Shown: positions 17,658 to 24,606 of the stretch, piece after piece
Position numbering within the stretch: position 1 is the stretch's first letter
Layout of the letters: each line of letters starts with the position of its first letter
Origin: Candidatus Bathyarchaeia archaeon
Lineage (GTDB): Archaea; Thermoproteota; Bathyarchaeia; Bathyarchaeales; Bathycorpusculaceae
Length of the DNA: 64,000 nucleotides
NCBI GenBank assembly: GCA_041447175.1
Contig: CP166960.1
Span: 383,365 to 447,364, forward strand
Reading direction: 5' to 3'
Program-made: the position numbers and the translations under genes
Notes under the pieces: model-generated
What the model was told of the DNA's origin: nothing
Database searches by the model: none
The model's input: the letters and a program-made list of their open reading frames with translations, nothing else

Positions 17658-18175
17658 AGTTTGAGTCTGCCTCTTATCCCAACATAGGCTAAGCCCGCAA
17701 TAAAGACGTTTAGGACCGCCGCCGCAAACACGAACGGGATGAACGCCAACGCCAGGGTTAAGCCGTAGTTGGGGTCAGGCACCACCACAAACGTGAACAA
17801 GGTATTGATGATTACGCCTGCTGCGAGGGCGGGGATGAAGCCCCCGGTTCTGTTCATCTTGTTGATTATGCCTATTGCGGCGCCTGCCAGAGCCATGCCC
17901 AACGCGATGGGAAGATGGAAGTAACCAAGAGGAAACCCGCTGACCACAGCAGTTGCCAAATGCCCCAACCCGCAGACCAACGCACCCTCTTTGGCTCCGA
18001 AGTAGAGGGCAACAAAGAAGCCTGCGGCGGAGTCAAGGGCAAGCGAGCCGACGGGGCTGGGGATTTTGAGAAAGGAGCCCGCAGCGCACAGCGCAGTGAA
18101 TATGGCTACGCGGGCAAGGCTCCACGTGGGGGAATTACGGGGAAGTTGGATTTGGGGTTGGGTTTTGTTTTGCAT
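17654..18175 (-). CDS. ECF transporter S-component-like membrane protein (CblT-like candidate)
   Basis: 173 residues with about five to six membrane segments: LARVAIFTALCAAGSFLKIP, LDSAAGFFVALYFGAKEGALVCGLGH, FHLPIALGMALAGAAIGI, FIPALAAGVIINTLFTFVV and LALAFIPFVFAAAVLNVFIAG. Short hydrophobic vitamin-specific subunits of ECF importers look like this. The energising EcfA/EcfT parts are not in the window and would be shared. It is the first gene of a two-gene operon with the CblS-like kinase and has a dedicated operator-like palindrome (18228-18245) just before its TATA box, so regulation together with cobT is likely. Alpha-ribazole or a related B12 precursor is the inferred substrate. Confidence 0.7.
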   Translation of the reverse strand: MQNKTQPQIQLPRNSPTWSLARVAIFTALCAAGSFLKIPSPVGSLALDSAAGFFVALYFGAKEGALVCGLGHLATAVVSGFPLGYFHLPIALGMALAGAAIGIINKMNRTGGFIPALAAGVIINTLFTFVVVPDPNYGLTLALAFIPFVFAAAVLNVFIAGLAYVGIRGRLKL

Positions 18176-18208
18176 CTAAGTCAACCTTGCGTAACGGCGA
18201 AGGGTCTG

Positions 18209-18216
18209 AATAAAAG
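18209..18216 (-). promoter_or_regulatory. TATA box of the ECF S-component/CblS-like operon
   Basis: On the minus strand the word CTTTTATT lies about 35 bases before the ATG at 18175, which would put the transcription start about ten bases before the start codon. The operator palindrome ends 12 bases upstream of this box. The same box-to-operator layout is found in front of cobT. Confidence 0.65.
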
Positions 18217-18227
18217 CATTTGCGCAT

Positions 18228-18245
18228 ACACTACACCTGTAGTGT
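18228..18245. promoter_or_regulatory. Operator-like perfect palindrome upstream of the ECF S-component gene
   Basis: ACACTACA and TGTAGTGT flank a two-base centre (CC): an 18-bp perfect inverted repeat. The same core, with the same spacing to a flanking TAAAAGC-TTTGC sequence, recurs at 20182-20203. Two-fold symmetric sites of this size suit dimeric ribbon-helix-helix regulators, and such a regulator is encoded at 20208. Binding there would overlap the upstream promoter element on the minus strand. Confidence 0.75.
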
Positions 18246-18432
18246 GGCAACAATCAGAACCCATTAAACCCACGCGCCAAAACCCGACAACCCACGTCTT
18301 ATCCTGCCAATCCACGACGTTTTACGCCGCAACCCAAACCCAAAACAAACCCCAAATCAAAAAAACAACCCAAAACGCGCCCTGCAAAAAAGGTAGGAGG
18401 TATAGAAGAAAAAACGCAAAAAGAAAAACGAG

Positions 18433-19014
18433 TTAAGTTAAGGGTTTGCCTTTGCGCCACTCCCAAAACGTGCCCACATACATGCCCCAACTCCGCAGCT
18501 TAGGCGAAATCGTCCGAAGCAACGCAGGACACGAAATCAGCACGATAGGCAAGTTAATGGCAAACGTGGGCACCAAGATTTCCACGGCCTGAGTCGCCGT
18601 GAACAACTGCGGCAAAACAGTGTACTGCCAAAGAATGTAGCCCGTGCCAGCCAACAAACTTACCGCGTACACACCCAAAAGGGCAACGAGGCTTTTGCGT
18701 TTGCCATCTTCAGCAGCCCGCGAAGGCATAAACACCCAGTTCAGCAGGTAAATCAGCAGCGCCACCACCGCTTCAAACACGCCCAAAAAGCCCAGCCCTT
18801 CGACAAAGGCGCCTCCCATGAAACCGCCAATCATGACGCCCACCAAGCCGCTCCAGCCAAACCAAACGGGGAAAACGCCCAGCAGTATGATTGGTAGGTA
18901 AAGCAGGGTAAAGTTGGGTAGCGTGACGGAGTAGGATAGAAAGAAGAATATGGCGTAGAGTGCGGCGGACATGGCCATTATGGAGGCTTGCTTAGATTTG
19001 CTTAGATTCTGCAT
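18433..19014 (-). CDS. ECF transporter S-component-like membrane protein, second paralogue type
   Basis: 193 residues, about six membrane segments (for example ASIMAMSAALYAIFFFLSYS, LPIILLGVFPVWFGWSGLVG, VMIGGFMGGAFVEGLGFLGV, LVALLGVYAVSLLAGTGYIL). The size and opening helix agree with ECF S-components, but the sequence differs strongly from the neighbour at 17654, so the substrate is probably different. It begins 22 bp after cobT on the same strand and would be co-transcribed with it. A 250-bp region containing the operator of the next operon follows. The substrate is unknown; a corrinoid, the base dimethylbenzimidazole or another vitamin would suit the context. Confidence 0.65.
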   Translation of the reverse strand: MQNLSKSKQASIMAMSAALYAIFFFLSYSVTLPNFTLLYLPIILLGVFPVWFGWSGLVGVMIGGFMGGAFVEGLGFLGVFEAVVALLIYLLNWVFMPSRAAEDGKRKSLVALLGVYAVSLLAGTGYILWQYTVLPQLFTATQAVEILVPTFAINLPIVLISCPALLRTISPKLRSWGMYVGTFWEWRKGKPLT

Positions 19015-19036
19015 GGCAATCAGCTTTTGGGCGTGC

Positions 19037-20128
19037 TTACTTGGAGTTTACTAGTTGCTCGTAGCTGCGCTCCACTTCTGCAAGCAAAGTCTGCTTGGTC
19101 ACTGCGCCTTCGGATTTGACCATGGCAGCGATTGCTGTGCCGCCTATGCCAACGCCCTCCTTGACCACGCCAGCCTCGTAAGCACGCAACCCACTAAACC
19201 GCGAACCACCAAAATCAAGGTCCGCAGCCAACACAGGCACATCCGCAATCTGGCTCACTATGCCGTTAAGGTCGGAAGTTTTGTCCTCCACAATCCACCG
19301 TGTTGTGCCGATGGCAACATTGCCCAAAACTTTTGGGTTTAAGCCGTTGACTACGGCAAGAACGGCGGTCATTTGGGTTCCGCCAGCCATAACCACAGGC
19401 ACACGCTCCGCCGCACCCAAAACCAAACCTGCAAAAACAGGCATCATAGGGTCACCCACAGCGGAAACCGCGCCCAGCGGGTCAGCCTTAAACGCGCCCA
19501 CAGCAGCACCAGCAGCTTTTAACCCAGCCTCAACGGTTTGCAGCTTCAAATCATGCGGATTCCCAGGCATGCTACTGCTCACCTTGCCCTCCCCATGGTA
19601 GCCCATAGCCTGCAAAACCCCCAGCGCCGTCGTGGTGCCCCCAGGAATGCTCTCGCCAATGACAAGATAATCTGCGGTTTCCGACAGGATGCGCCCCGCC
19701 AGCTTAGCACGCGCCAGCACCTCAGCCGCATCCTCAACTGCCTTGCCCGTGCGAATGTCCTTTCCGGGTTTTGCGCCTACATCCAAATACGGCACGTAGG
19801 GCAGAACCCGTAGTCCAGCATTCACCGGCAGCGCGGTCATGCCTGCCAGTTTAAGCGCGGACATGGTGACCAACGCGGGGGTGGGGATGCCGTCGGGGGT
19901 GACGGGAACGCCGTTGATGCATCGGCATTTGCCCAGCAAGAGGAGTTCGATGTCGGCGGGTGGGGTGTAGTCGGTTATGTCGGGGTTTGCGCCTGCAGCT
20001 GATAACCCAGGGATTTTGGCGGTCTGCGTCGTGCCAAGCGTACAAATGAATTGAGGCTTTTTGCCCTTGAGGTTCTGAAGGAAGGCTTCTCCTTTTTGCG
20101 GTTCGTGTGTAAATATGATGTCTTGCAT
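19037..20128 (-). CDS. cobT: Archaeal CobT-type nicotinate-nucleotide (base) phosphoribosyltransferase
   Basis: 363 residues from the ATG at 20128. The open frame extends to 20392, but that stretch overlaps the divergent regulator and the operator, so it is not coding. The sequence fits the archaeal CobT-like group: the N-terminal FICTLGTTQTAKIPGLSAAG, VTPDGIPTPALVTMSALKLAG, GESIPGGTTTALGVLQAMGY, GDPMMPVFAGLVLG and VVMAGGTQMTAVLAVV. CobT transfers ribose phosphate from nicotinate mononucleotide to the lower-ligand base, giving alpha-ribazole phosphate. The gene is divergent from the RHH-PurM regulator, with a shared 22-bp palindrome between, and is followed after 22 bp by an ECF S-component-like gene. 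Active-site residues were not checked individually. Confidence 0.88.
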   Translation of the reverse strand: MQDIIFTHEPQKGEAFLQNLKGKKPQFICTLGTTQTAKIPGLSAAGANPDITDYTPPADIELLLLGKCRCINGVPVTPDGIPTPALVTMSALKLAGMTALPVNAGLRVLPYVPYLDVGAKPGKDIRTGKAVEDAAEVLARAKLAGRILSETADYLVIGESIPGGTTTALGVLQAMGYHGEGKVSSSMPGNPHDLKLQTVEAGLKAAGAAVGAFKADPLGAVSAVGDPMMPVFAGLVLGAAERVPVVMAGGTQMTAVLAVVNGLNPKVLGNVAIGTTRWIVEDKTSDLNGIVSQIADVPVLAADLDFGGSRFSGLRAYEAGVVKEGVGIGGTAIAAMVKSEGAVTKQTLLAEVERSYEQLVNSK

Positions 20129-20164
20129 GGTTGTTTCCTGCGTCTTTTGGTTGCTGTAGTAACG

Positions 20165-20172
20165 GATAAAAG
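20165..20172 (-). promoter_or_regulatory. TATA box of cobT
   Basis: On the minus strand CTTTTATC lies about 37 bases before the cobT ATG, so the start of transcription is expected about ten bases upstream of the gene. The operator palindrome ends nine bases upstream of the box. Read on the plus strand, GATAAAAG could serve the divergent regulator, with a start inside the operator. Confidence 0.6.
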
Positions 20173-20181
20173 CCTTTGCAC

Positions 20182-20203
20182 ACACACTACACATGTAGTG
20201 TGT
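20182..20203. promoter_or_regulatory. Operator-like 22-bp perfect palindrome between cobT and the RHH-PurM regulator gene
   Basis: Ten-base arms, ACACACTACA and TGTAGTGTGT, flank the centre CA. It ends four bases before the GTG start of the regulator and lies just upstream of the cobT TATA box, so one bound dimer could repress both directions. It shares its core with 18228-18245. This arrangement is typical of an autoregulated local regulator. Confidence 0.8.
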
Positions 20204-20207
20204 CCAC

Positions 20208-21137
20208 GTGAAAGTCACAAACATACGCATCTCAGAAAAAATCCTCGACGAAACCGACCAACTCGCAAAACAACACGGACTCAACCGCTCCGAAATCATC
20301 CGCCAAGCCCTAACCGTATACCTACACCTAATCCAAAACGTCGGCTCCCTGCTCCGCCCAATAGCCTTCCAAGTCAAACCCGCACAAATCACCTACACCA
20401 GACGCGGCGACATCACCGTCATGCAAATTCCCACAGGACACGCCATCGTGGTGGGCTCCACCTCTTCAGGCGCCGTCGGACCAAAACCCCAAGACAAAGT
20501 CAAAGTGAAAGGGCGCATCGTAGGCAAATTCCTTGCACGCGTGGCATTAATGGATGTGGTTGCGGTAGGCGCGTTTCCCGTGCTACTATCCGTAACCTTA
20601 GGCGTCGAAAAAGAACCCACAGGACACGAAATCTTGGAAGGCATCCGCAGCGAAGCCGTGGTTTTGGGTTTAGACCCCAACCAAGTAGTGCTGGAGAAAA
20701 CCGAAGAAAACTTCGCCACAGCCCAAACAGGTGCCGGCTTAACGGTGGTCGGCTTCGCAAACCAAGATGACTTGCGACTGGGCAAAACAGTACCCGGCGA
20801 TTTGCTAGTGGCGGTTGGCAAACCCAAAGTCGGCGAAGAAGTGATTCCCGCAGAAGTTCACGGCGAAATCGCGGACCTGCGTAACATGGCAACGCTTTCC
20901 CAGCGACGCTATGTGCATGATATTGTAGCTGTGGGTTCACAGGGCATCGCGTATGAGGCGCGTATGATGGCGTTTGCGGTTGGGCGACAACTCAAATTTG
21001 CCGAGCAAACTGCGGTGGATTTGGAGAAGTCAGCTGGTCCAGCTTCGGTTGTGCTGGTCACTTTGGACCCAAAACGGTTGGAGGATTTGGTTTTGCTGCT
21101 ACAAAAACCTGTAACGGTGATTGGCGAAATACTCTAA
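20208..21137 (+). CDS. Ribbon-helix-helix DNA-binding domain fused to a PurM-like domain; candidate regulator of B12 salvage
   Basis: 309 residues, GTG start at 20208. Residues 1-45 are a CopG/NikR-type RHH domain: strand KVTNIRISEKIL, helix DETDQLAKQHG, turn LNRSE, helix IIRQALTVYL. Residues about 68-309 match the CblS-like protein at 16869-17657 along their whole length (GPKP-DK-KV, GKF-AR-ALM, TE-N---QTG-G-TVVG, VHDIVAVGSQGIAYEA, EKSAGPASVVL). Two acidic residues kept in the CblS-like protein (D37, D81) are replaced here (T85 and V129), so catalysis is doubtful and ligand sensing is likely. The operator-like palindrome touches its start, and a second copy precedes the ECF/CblS-like operon. 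I infer a dimeric repressor or activator responding to alpha-ribazole, its phosphate or another cobamide precursor. Confidence 0.8.
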   Translation: MKVTNIRISEKILDETDQLAKQHGLNRSEIIRQALTVYLHLIQNVGSLLRPIAFQVKPAQITYTRRGDITVMQIPTGHAIVVGSTSSGAVGPKPQDKVKVKGRIVGKFLARVALMDVVAVGAFPVLLSVTLGVEKEPTGHEILEGIRSEAVVLGLDPNQVVLEKTEENFATAQTGAGLTVVGFANQDDLRLGKTVPGDLLVAVGKPKVGEEVIPAEVHGEIADLRNMATLSQRRYVHDIVAVGSQGIAYEARMMAFAVGRQLKFAEQTAVDLEKSAGPASVVLVTLDPKRLEDLVLLLQKPVTVIGEIL

Positions 21138-21316
21138 CTTGACGGTGCATCGTCCTTTTGGGTTTGGATGGTTTTCTTCCATTTCTGCACCCATTCAGCG
21201 TTGCCCTCATCCATCGCCTGCAAGCATTCAGGGTCATTGGCATCAAGCTGAACTTTGGCTGAGTTCTGAAGCTTTGGGTTTTTGTTTGGCGTCTTTTTCC
21301 CCTCTTGTGCCTTCAT
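21134..21316 (-). CDS. Small hydrophilic protein, possible
   Basis: 60 residues (MKAQEGKKTPNKNPK, LDANDPECLQAMDEGNAEWVQKWKKT). The stop overlaps the end of the RHH-PurM gene by three bases, in convergent orientation. In favour of a real gene, TTATAT (21341-21346) is centred about 27 bases before the ATG, exactly right for a leaderless archaeal transcript. No family is recognised. Short length keeps the confidence moderate. Confidence 0.45.
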   Translation of the reverse strand: MKAQEGKKTPNKNPKLQNSAKVQLDANDPECLQAMDEGNAEWVQKWKKTIQTQKDDAPSS

Positions 21317-21851
21317 TATACTTTTACGGCTAGTTTTTGGATATAAGGTTTAGGATAACCTACAGCCAACATCGCCTTGTAGCTTTCTGAGCAGTCTACC
21401 CCTGCAAATACTTTCCGCTCCGCTCGGATAGTTCAGAGTTTGTTTGTGCCCAAGTGGCATGCCGCTTGGTATGTAGCTTTGTGGGTTAGATGCATGTGGT
21501 TTTTTTCTGTTTTTGTGTGCACCTTATGAACATGAAAATTCAAATGGTGCCCGACTGCCTAAGTGAAAGTGGGTAGGCATTGTTGCGTGCCTACAAATGT
21601 AGCAAACTCTCAGACTACATTTCTGGCTAAAGAACCGCCCAAAACCCTAATTCAAAATCTCTGGGTCATGCGTAGGAAACATGCCTGCAACTGTGCCGCA
21701 GAGACGCCGTCTTAGCGGTGCTCAGGCTCAGATTCAACATCAAAAGAGGCTTGCAAAGGGGACTTAACAAACCCGCGAACTCTTATTTGCAGCAATAAAT
21801 AAGTCAGCTTCAGCGAACTTACCGTAGAAACCAAGTGAGGGGACATCACAT
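21317..21851. other. 535-bp non-coding region with several inverted repeats
   Basis: No gene is convincing here. A stable hairpin (CCAAGTGG-CATG-CCGCTTGG) lies at about 21450-21469. TGCCTA (21556-21561), TAGGCA (21574-21579) and TGCCTA (21588-21593) can form two mutually exclusive hairpins; the second pairing extends to seven bases (GTAGGCA/TGCCTAC). The last arm overlaps the palindrome CTACA-AA-TGTAG at 21591-21602, which has the same core as the two cobamide operators. The region may contain a regulatory RNA or leader of the gene at 21852. Confidence 0.45.
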
Positions 21852-22292
21852 ATGGTTAGACGTTCAATCTTTGATAGGATCTTTAAGGAAATGCAGACCA
21901 TCCGCTTCCGGCTGGACGACTTAGAGAACACGATGGCCAGCTGGAACCCTCAACCCGTGACCATGTCCGAATCCAAGCTTATCAGTTTACCTGACCACCT
22001 GCGCAGAACATACATGGCTGTTGCCTCTAAGGGCGAATGCGATGCCATCCAAGTCAGCAACATAACAGGCAGATGCCGCGCAGTAGAAAGTGGCTACCTT
22101 AACCAACTTGCCCGTATGGGCTGGCTTCACAAACGCCGAATTAGTAAAACCGCACACTTCCGAGCCGTCTCTGAGAAAGTTCTTAACGAAACCCCACAAA
22201 CCAAACCCAAAAATGAAAGCCCAAAAGACAACGTTTCCACTGGGGTACTGGATAATCAGGATGAAAACAGCTACTCCACCGCTTTGTACTGA
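21852..22292 (+). CDS. Winged-helix-like DNA-binding protein, hypothetical
   Basis: 146 residues; the ATG follows a good ribosome site (GTGAGGGGA). A short coiled segment (RSIFDRIFKEMQTIRFRLDDL) precedes a helix-turn-helix-like middle part: LISLPDHLRRTYMAVASKGECDAIQVSNITGRCRAVESGYLNQLARMGWLHKRRISKTAHFRAV. The order helix (LRRTYMAVA), recognition region (DAIQVSNITGRCRAVESGYLNQL) and wing (GWLHKRRISKTAHFR) fits MarR/ArsR-like regulators. The C-terminus is polar and Asn/Lys-rich. Its target is unknown; it lies alone between a structured non-coding region and a secreted repeat protein. Confidence 0.65.
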   Translation: MVRRSIFDRIFKEMQTIRFRLDDLENTMASWNPQPVTMSESKLISLPDHLRRTYMAVASKGECDAIQVSNITGRCRAVESGYLNQLARMGWLHKRRISKTAHFRAVSEKVLNETPQTKPKNESPKDNVSTGVLDNQDENSYSTALY

Positions 22293-22619
22293 CAAAGATG
22301 TGCTGTAAGCCAGACCCAAGATAGGCGCGATTTAGCATCCGCTAAGGTTAACCGCAGCAACCAAACAGTTAGAATCTGCAGTTCCCAAACTAAACCGCCC
22401 TACGTTTGTGCTTGAGCAACGAAATAATGCCGTTTATTCTACAAACACAAAACCTCAACGTCTGTTTTTTCATACTAAATTTTAGATGCTGTAATTCTGT
22501 CTTTATTTAAGAAAATCGCCTTGATTTAGGTTTTTTAAGTCATTTTTTGTTTTTGTGATGAACACAAAGACATTGAGATATACTAAGTACGCAACCGTTT
22601 TCACGTTTCGTGAACAACG
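22293..22619. other. 327-bp AT-rich intergenic region
   Basis: I see no protein gene and no clear RNA gene. The final 130 bases are AT-rich with several T runs and contain GATATACTAAGTA at about 22577-22589, a possible promoter for the secreted-protein gene that starts at 22620; the exact box is not certain. Confidence 0.4.
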
Positions 22620-24464
22620 ATGGCAAAAGGACAACTATTCAAAGCCTTAGCGATATCGCTAATTCTCTTGACAGCCCTCGCCGCAGTCGCCGCCATTAAG
22701 CCAACGCCAATCGCCAACGCAGCCACAACAGGAACCTTCGGCAACACCGCTGTTGGTCCCTACATTGACAGAACACCTGTAGGTGACAAGGACTCATGCA
22801 GGTATCAAGCAACCGAAACCGGAACAATAACTTCAGTCTCCATGTACATCCAGACCGCCAACGCCCCAGTAAGCTTTGCTGTTTACAGCGACAATAACGG
22901 GCAGCCCGACCAGCTTCTTGGTCAAAGCAGCTACGTCACCACAACTGGAAACAGCTGGGTGACCGCACCCGTTTCAGCACCTGTTACTGCAGGCCAAAAC
23001 TACTGGCTAACGGTCATGTGTGACTCCATGGTTTACTGGAACTACGGTTTCGACGCAACAGCCGCAGCAGGAAACGGAGTAGAAGCATCCACAGCTTCCT
23101 ATTCAGAAAGCTATGGTGATTTCACTCTCTGGGGACCTGCAACTTTCAGCATGTACGCAACCTACACCACAACAGGGTCTTCAACTCCAACAGCCACACC
23201 AACCCCAACCCCGACTCCAAGCCCTACCTCTGACCCACAGACAAACACCGCAACATTCGGATACACAACCGTTGGTCAATACACAGACAGAACCCCCTTA
23301 GACAACAAAGACTCATGCCGCTACCAAGCTTCACAAAGCGGAACCATGACCTCCATTTCCATGTACATCCAAACAGGAAACGCACAGGTTCGCTACGCAG
23401 TCTACAGCGACAACAACGGGCAACCCGGTCAGCTCCTTGGTCAGACTGACTTAGTCAACACCGCCGCCAACAGCTGGGTAACCGCTCCCATATCCGTGCC
23501 CATAACTGCAGGACAGTACTATTGGCTAACCGTCATGGCATCCTCAATGATATACTTCAACTACGACTTTACTTCACAAGCCATATCGGGCAACGGAGTA
23601 GACTCATCAATGACTTACTCAGAAAGTTATGGTGACTTTACCCTTTGGGGACCCGCTACCTTCAGCATGTACGCAACCTACACCACAACAGAGCCCACAA
23701 CCCCAACAAACACCCCAACACCAACAGCAACTCCTACACCAACCCCAACTCAGACACCTACCCCAACAGCAACACCCACACCAACCCCAACCCCAACACC
23801 AACATCAACACCAACCAACCCATCAGCCACGCCAGTTTGGAGCACTGACGCAGAGATATCCAGTCTCAGCCAGCTAGGCATGAACTACTATGTTGAGCAA
23901 GGCGGTAGTGGCGACAGCGTACAAATAACTTCAGCAATGGCAAACAGTGGATCACGAAGCTTCCAGTTAAGCACCTCTAACGGTAGAATCGAACTAGACC
24001 TGTACCCAGGTTCAATGATACAAAACGACATCTACGTCAGCTTCTATGCCTACGTTCCCTCGTCATTCCAGATTGGAAGCTACCTAACTATATTCCAGCT
24101 GGAAGGCAGCATCCTGCCGAACTATGAACCAATCTGGGCATTCATGATACGCCCCGATAACAACAATAACGTCATACTATACGGCAGAGACAACAACGGC
24201 GACAAACTAGGAAACGACGGCGTACAAGCAGACAGCGGAATGTCTTTCCCACGTGACCAATGGGTACACATCGAATACTACACCCACATTGCAAGCAACG
24301 GCAGAATTGAAGCATGGATGAATGGCGCAAAACTCTGGGATGTTTCATGCGACACCTCAGGACTAAAGCTAACACCGATGTACTTCTCTCCAATGGTCTA
24401 CGGCAGCTCAGGAACAATCTACGTTGACGATATCGCCATGTACAACACCAACATAAGAGGATAA
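22620..24464 (+). CDS. Secreted surface protein: two tandem beta domains, Pro/Thr linkers and a C-terminal lectin-like (ConA-fold) domain
   Basis: 614 residues. A signal peptide (residues about 1-35, AISLILLTALAAVAAIKPT) leads into two tandem copies of a ~150-residue domain (TFGNTAVGPYIDRTPVGDKD and TFGYTTVGQYTDRTPLDNKD; both contain SVSMYIQT-like and VYSDNNGQP segments and end SYGDFTLWGPATFSMYATYT). The copies are separated from each other and from the last domain by PTPT-rich linkers (a short one near 190-205, a long one near 355-405). The C-terminal ~200 residues resemble LamG/ConA-like folds (IYVSFYAYVPSSFQ, WVHIEYYTHIASNGRIEAWMNGAKLW, GTIYVDDIAMYN), as in carbohydrate-binding surface proteins. 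It is exported and probably binds polysaccharide. No anchor is visible at the C-terminus, so it may be released or bound by contacts with the S-layer. Confidence 0.85.
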   Translation: MAKGQLFKALAISLILLTALAAVAAIKPTPIANAATTGTFGNTAVGPYIDRTPVGDKDSCRYQATETGTITSVSMYIQTANAPVSFAVYSDNNGQPDQLLGQSSYVTTTGNSWVTAPVSAPVTAGQNYWLTVMCDSMVYWNYGFDATAAAGNGVEASTASYSESYGDFTLWGPATFSMYATYTTTGSSTPTATPTPTPTPSPTSDPQTNTATFGYTTVGQYTDRTPLDNKDSCRYQASQSGTMTSISMYIQTGNAQVRYAVYSDNNGQPGQLLGQTDLVNTAANSWVTAPISVPITAGQYYWLTVMASSMIYFNYDFTSQAISGNGVDSSMTYSESYGDFTLWGPATFSMYATYTTTEPTTPTNTPTPTATPTPTPTQTPTPTATPTPTPTPTPTSTPTNPSATPVWSTDAEISSLSQLGMNYYVEQGGSGDSVQITSAMANSGSRSFQLSTSNGRIELDLYPGSMIQNDIYVSFYAYVPSSFQIGSYLTIFQLEGSILPNYEPIWAFMIRPDNNNNVILYGRDNNGDKLGNDGVQADSGMSFPRDQWVHIEYYTHIASNGRIEAWMNGAKLWDVSCDTSGLKLTPMYFSPMVYGSSGTIYVDDIAMYNTNIRG

Positions 24465-24606
24465 ACTCCTCTCCATACCCTTTTTTTATAAAAATTTGTA
24501 GTTTTCACTATCAACCTCCCTTGCTCACGAATTTTACATGAAGAAAACAAACGAGGTTGACAAAACGGCTTTAACGAACAGAAAACGTTTTTTGACTTTG
24601 GATATG

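Noticed and set aside
17915-18436. Long plus-strand frame of 173 codons across the ECF gene and its promoter
   Set aside because: It runs over the operator, the TATA box and the antisense strand of a clear membrane-protein gene, and its sequence is arbitrary and basic. It is a shadow frame.
20129-20392. N-terminal extension of cobT
   Set aside because: The extension would overlap the divergent regulator, the palindrome and the TATA box, and has no CobT-like sequence. The ATG at 20128 fits the family length.
21661-21740. Possible cobalamin riboswitch (GCAACTGTGCCGC)
   Set aside because: The words resemble the conserved core of B12 riboswitches, but I cannot find the B12 box GCCACTG or the expected helices, riboswitches are rare in archaea, and the next gene is not a B12 gene.
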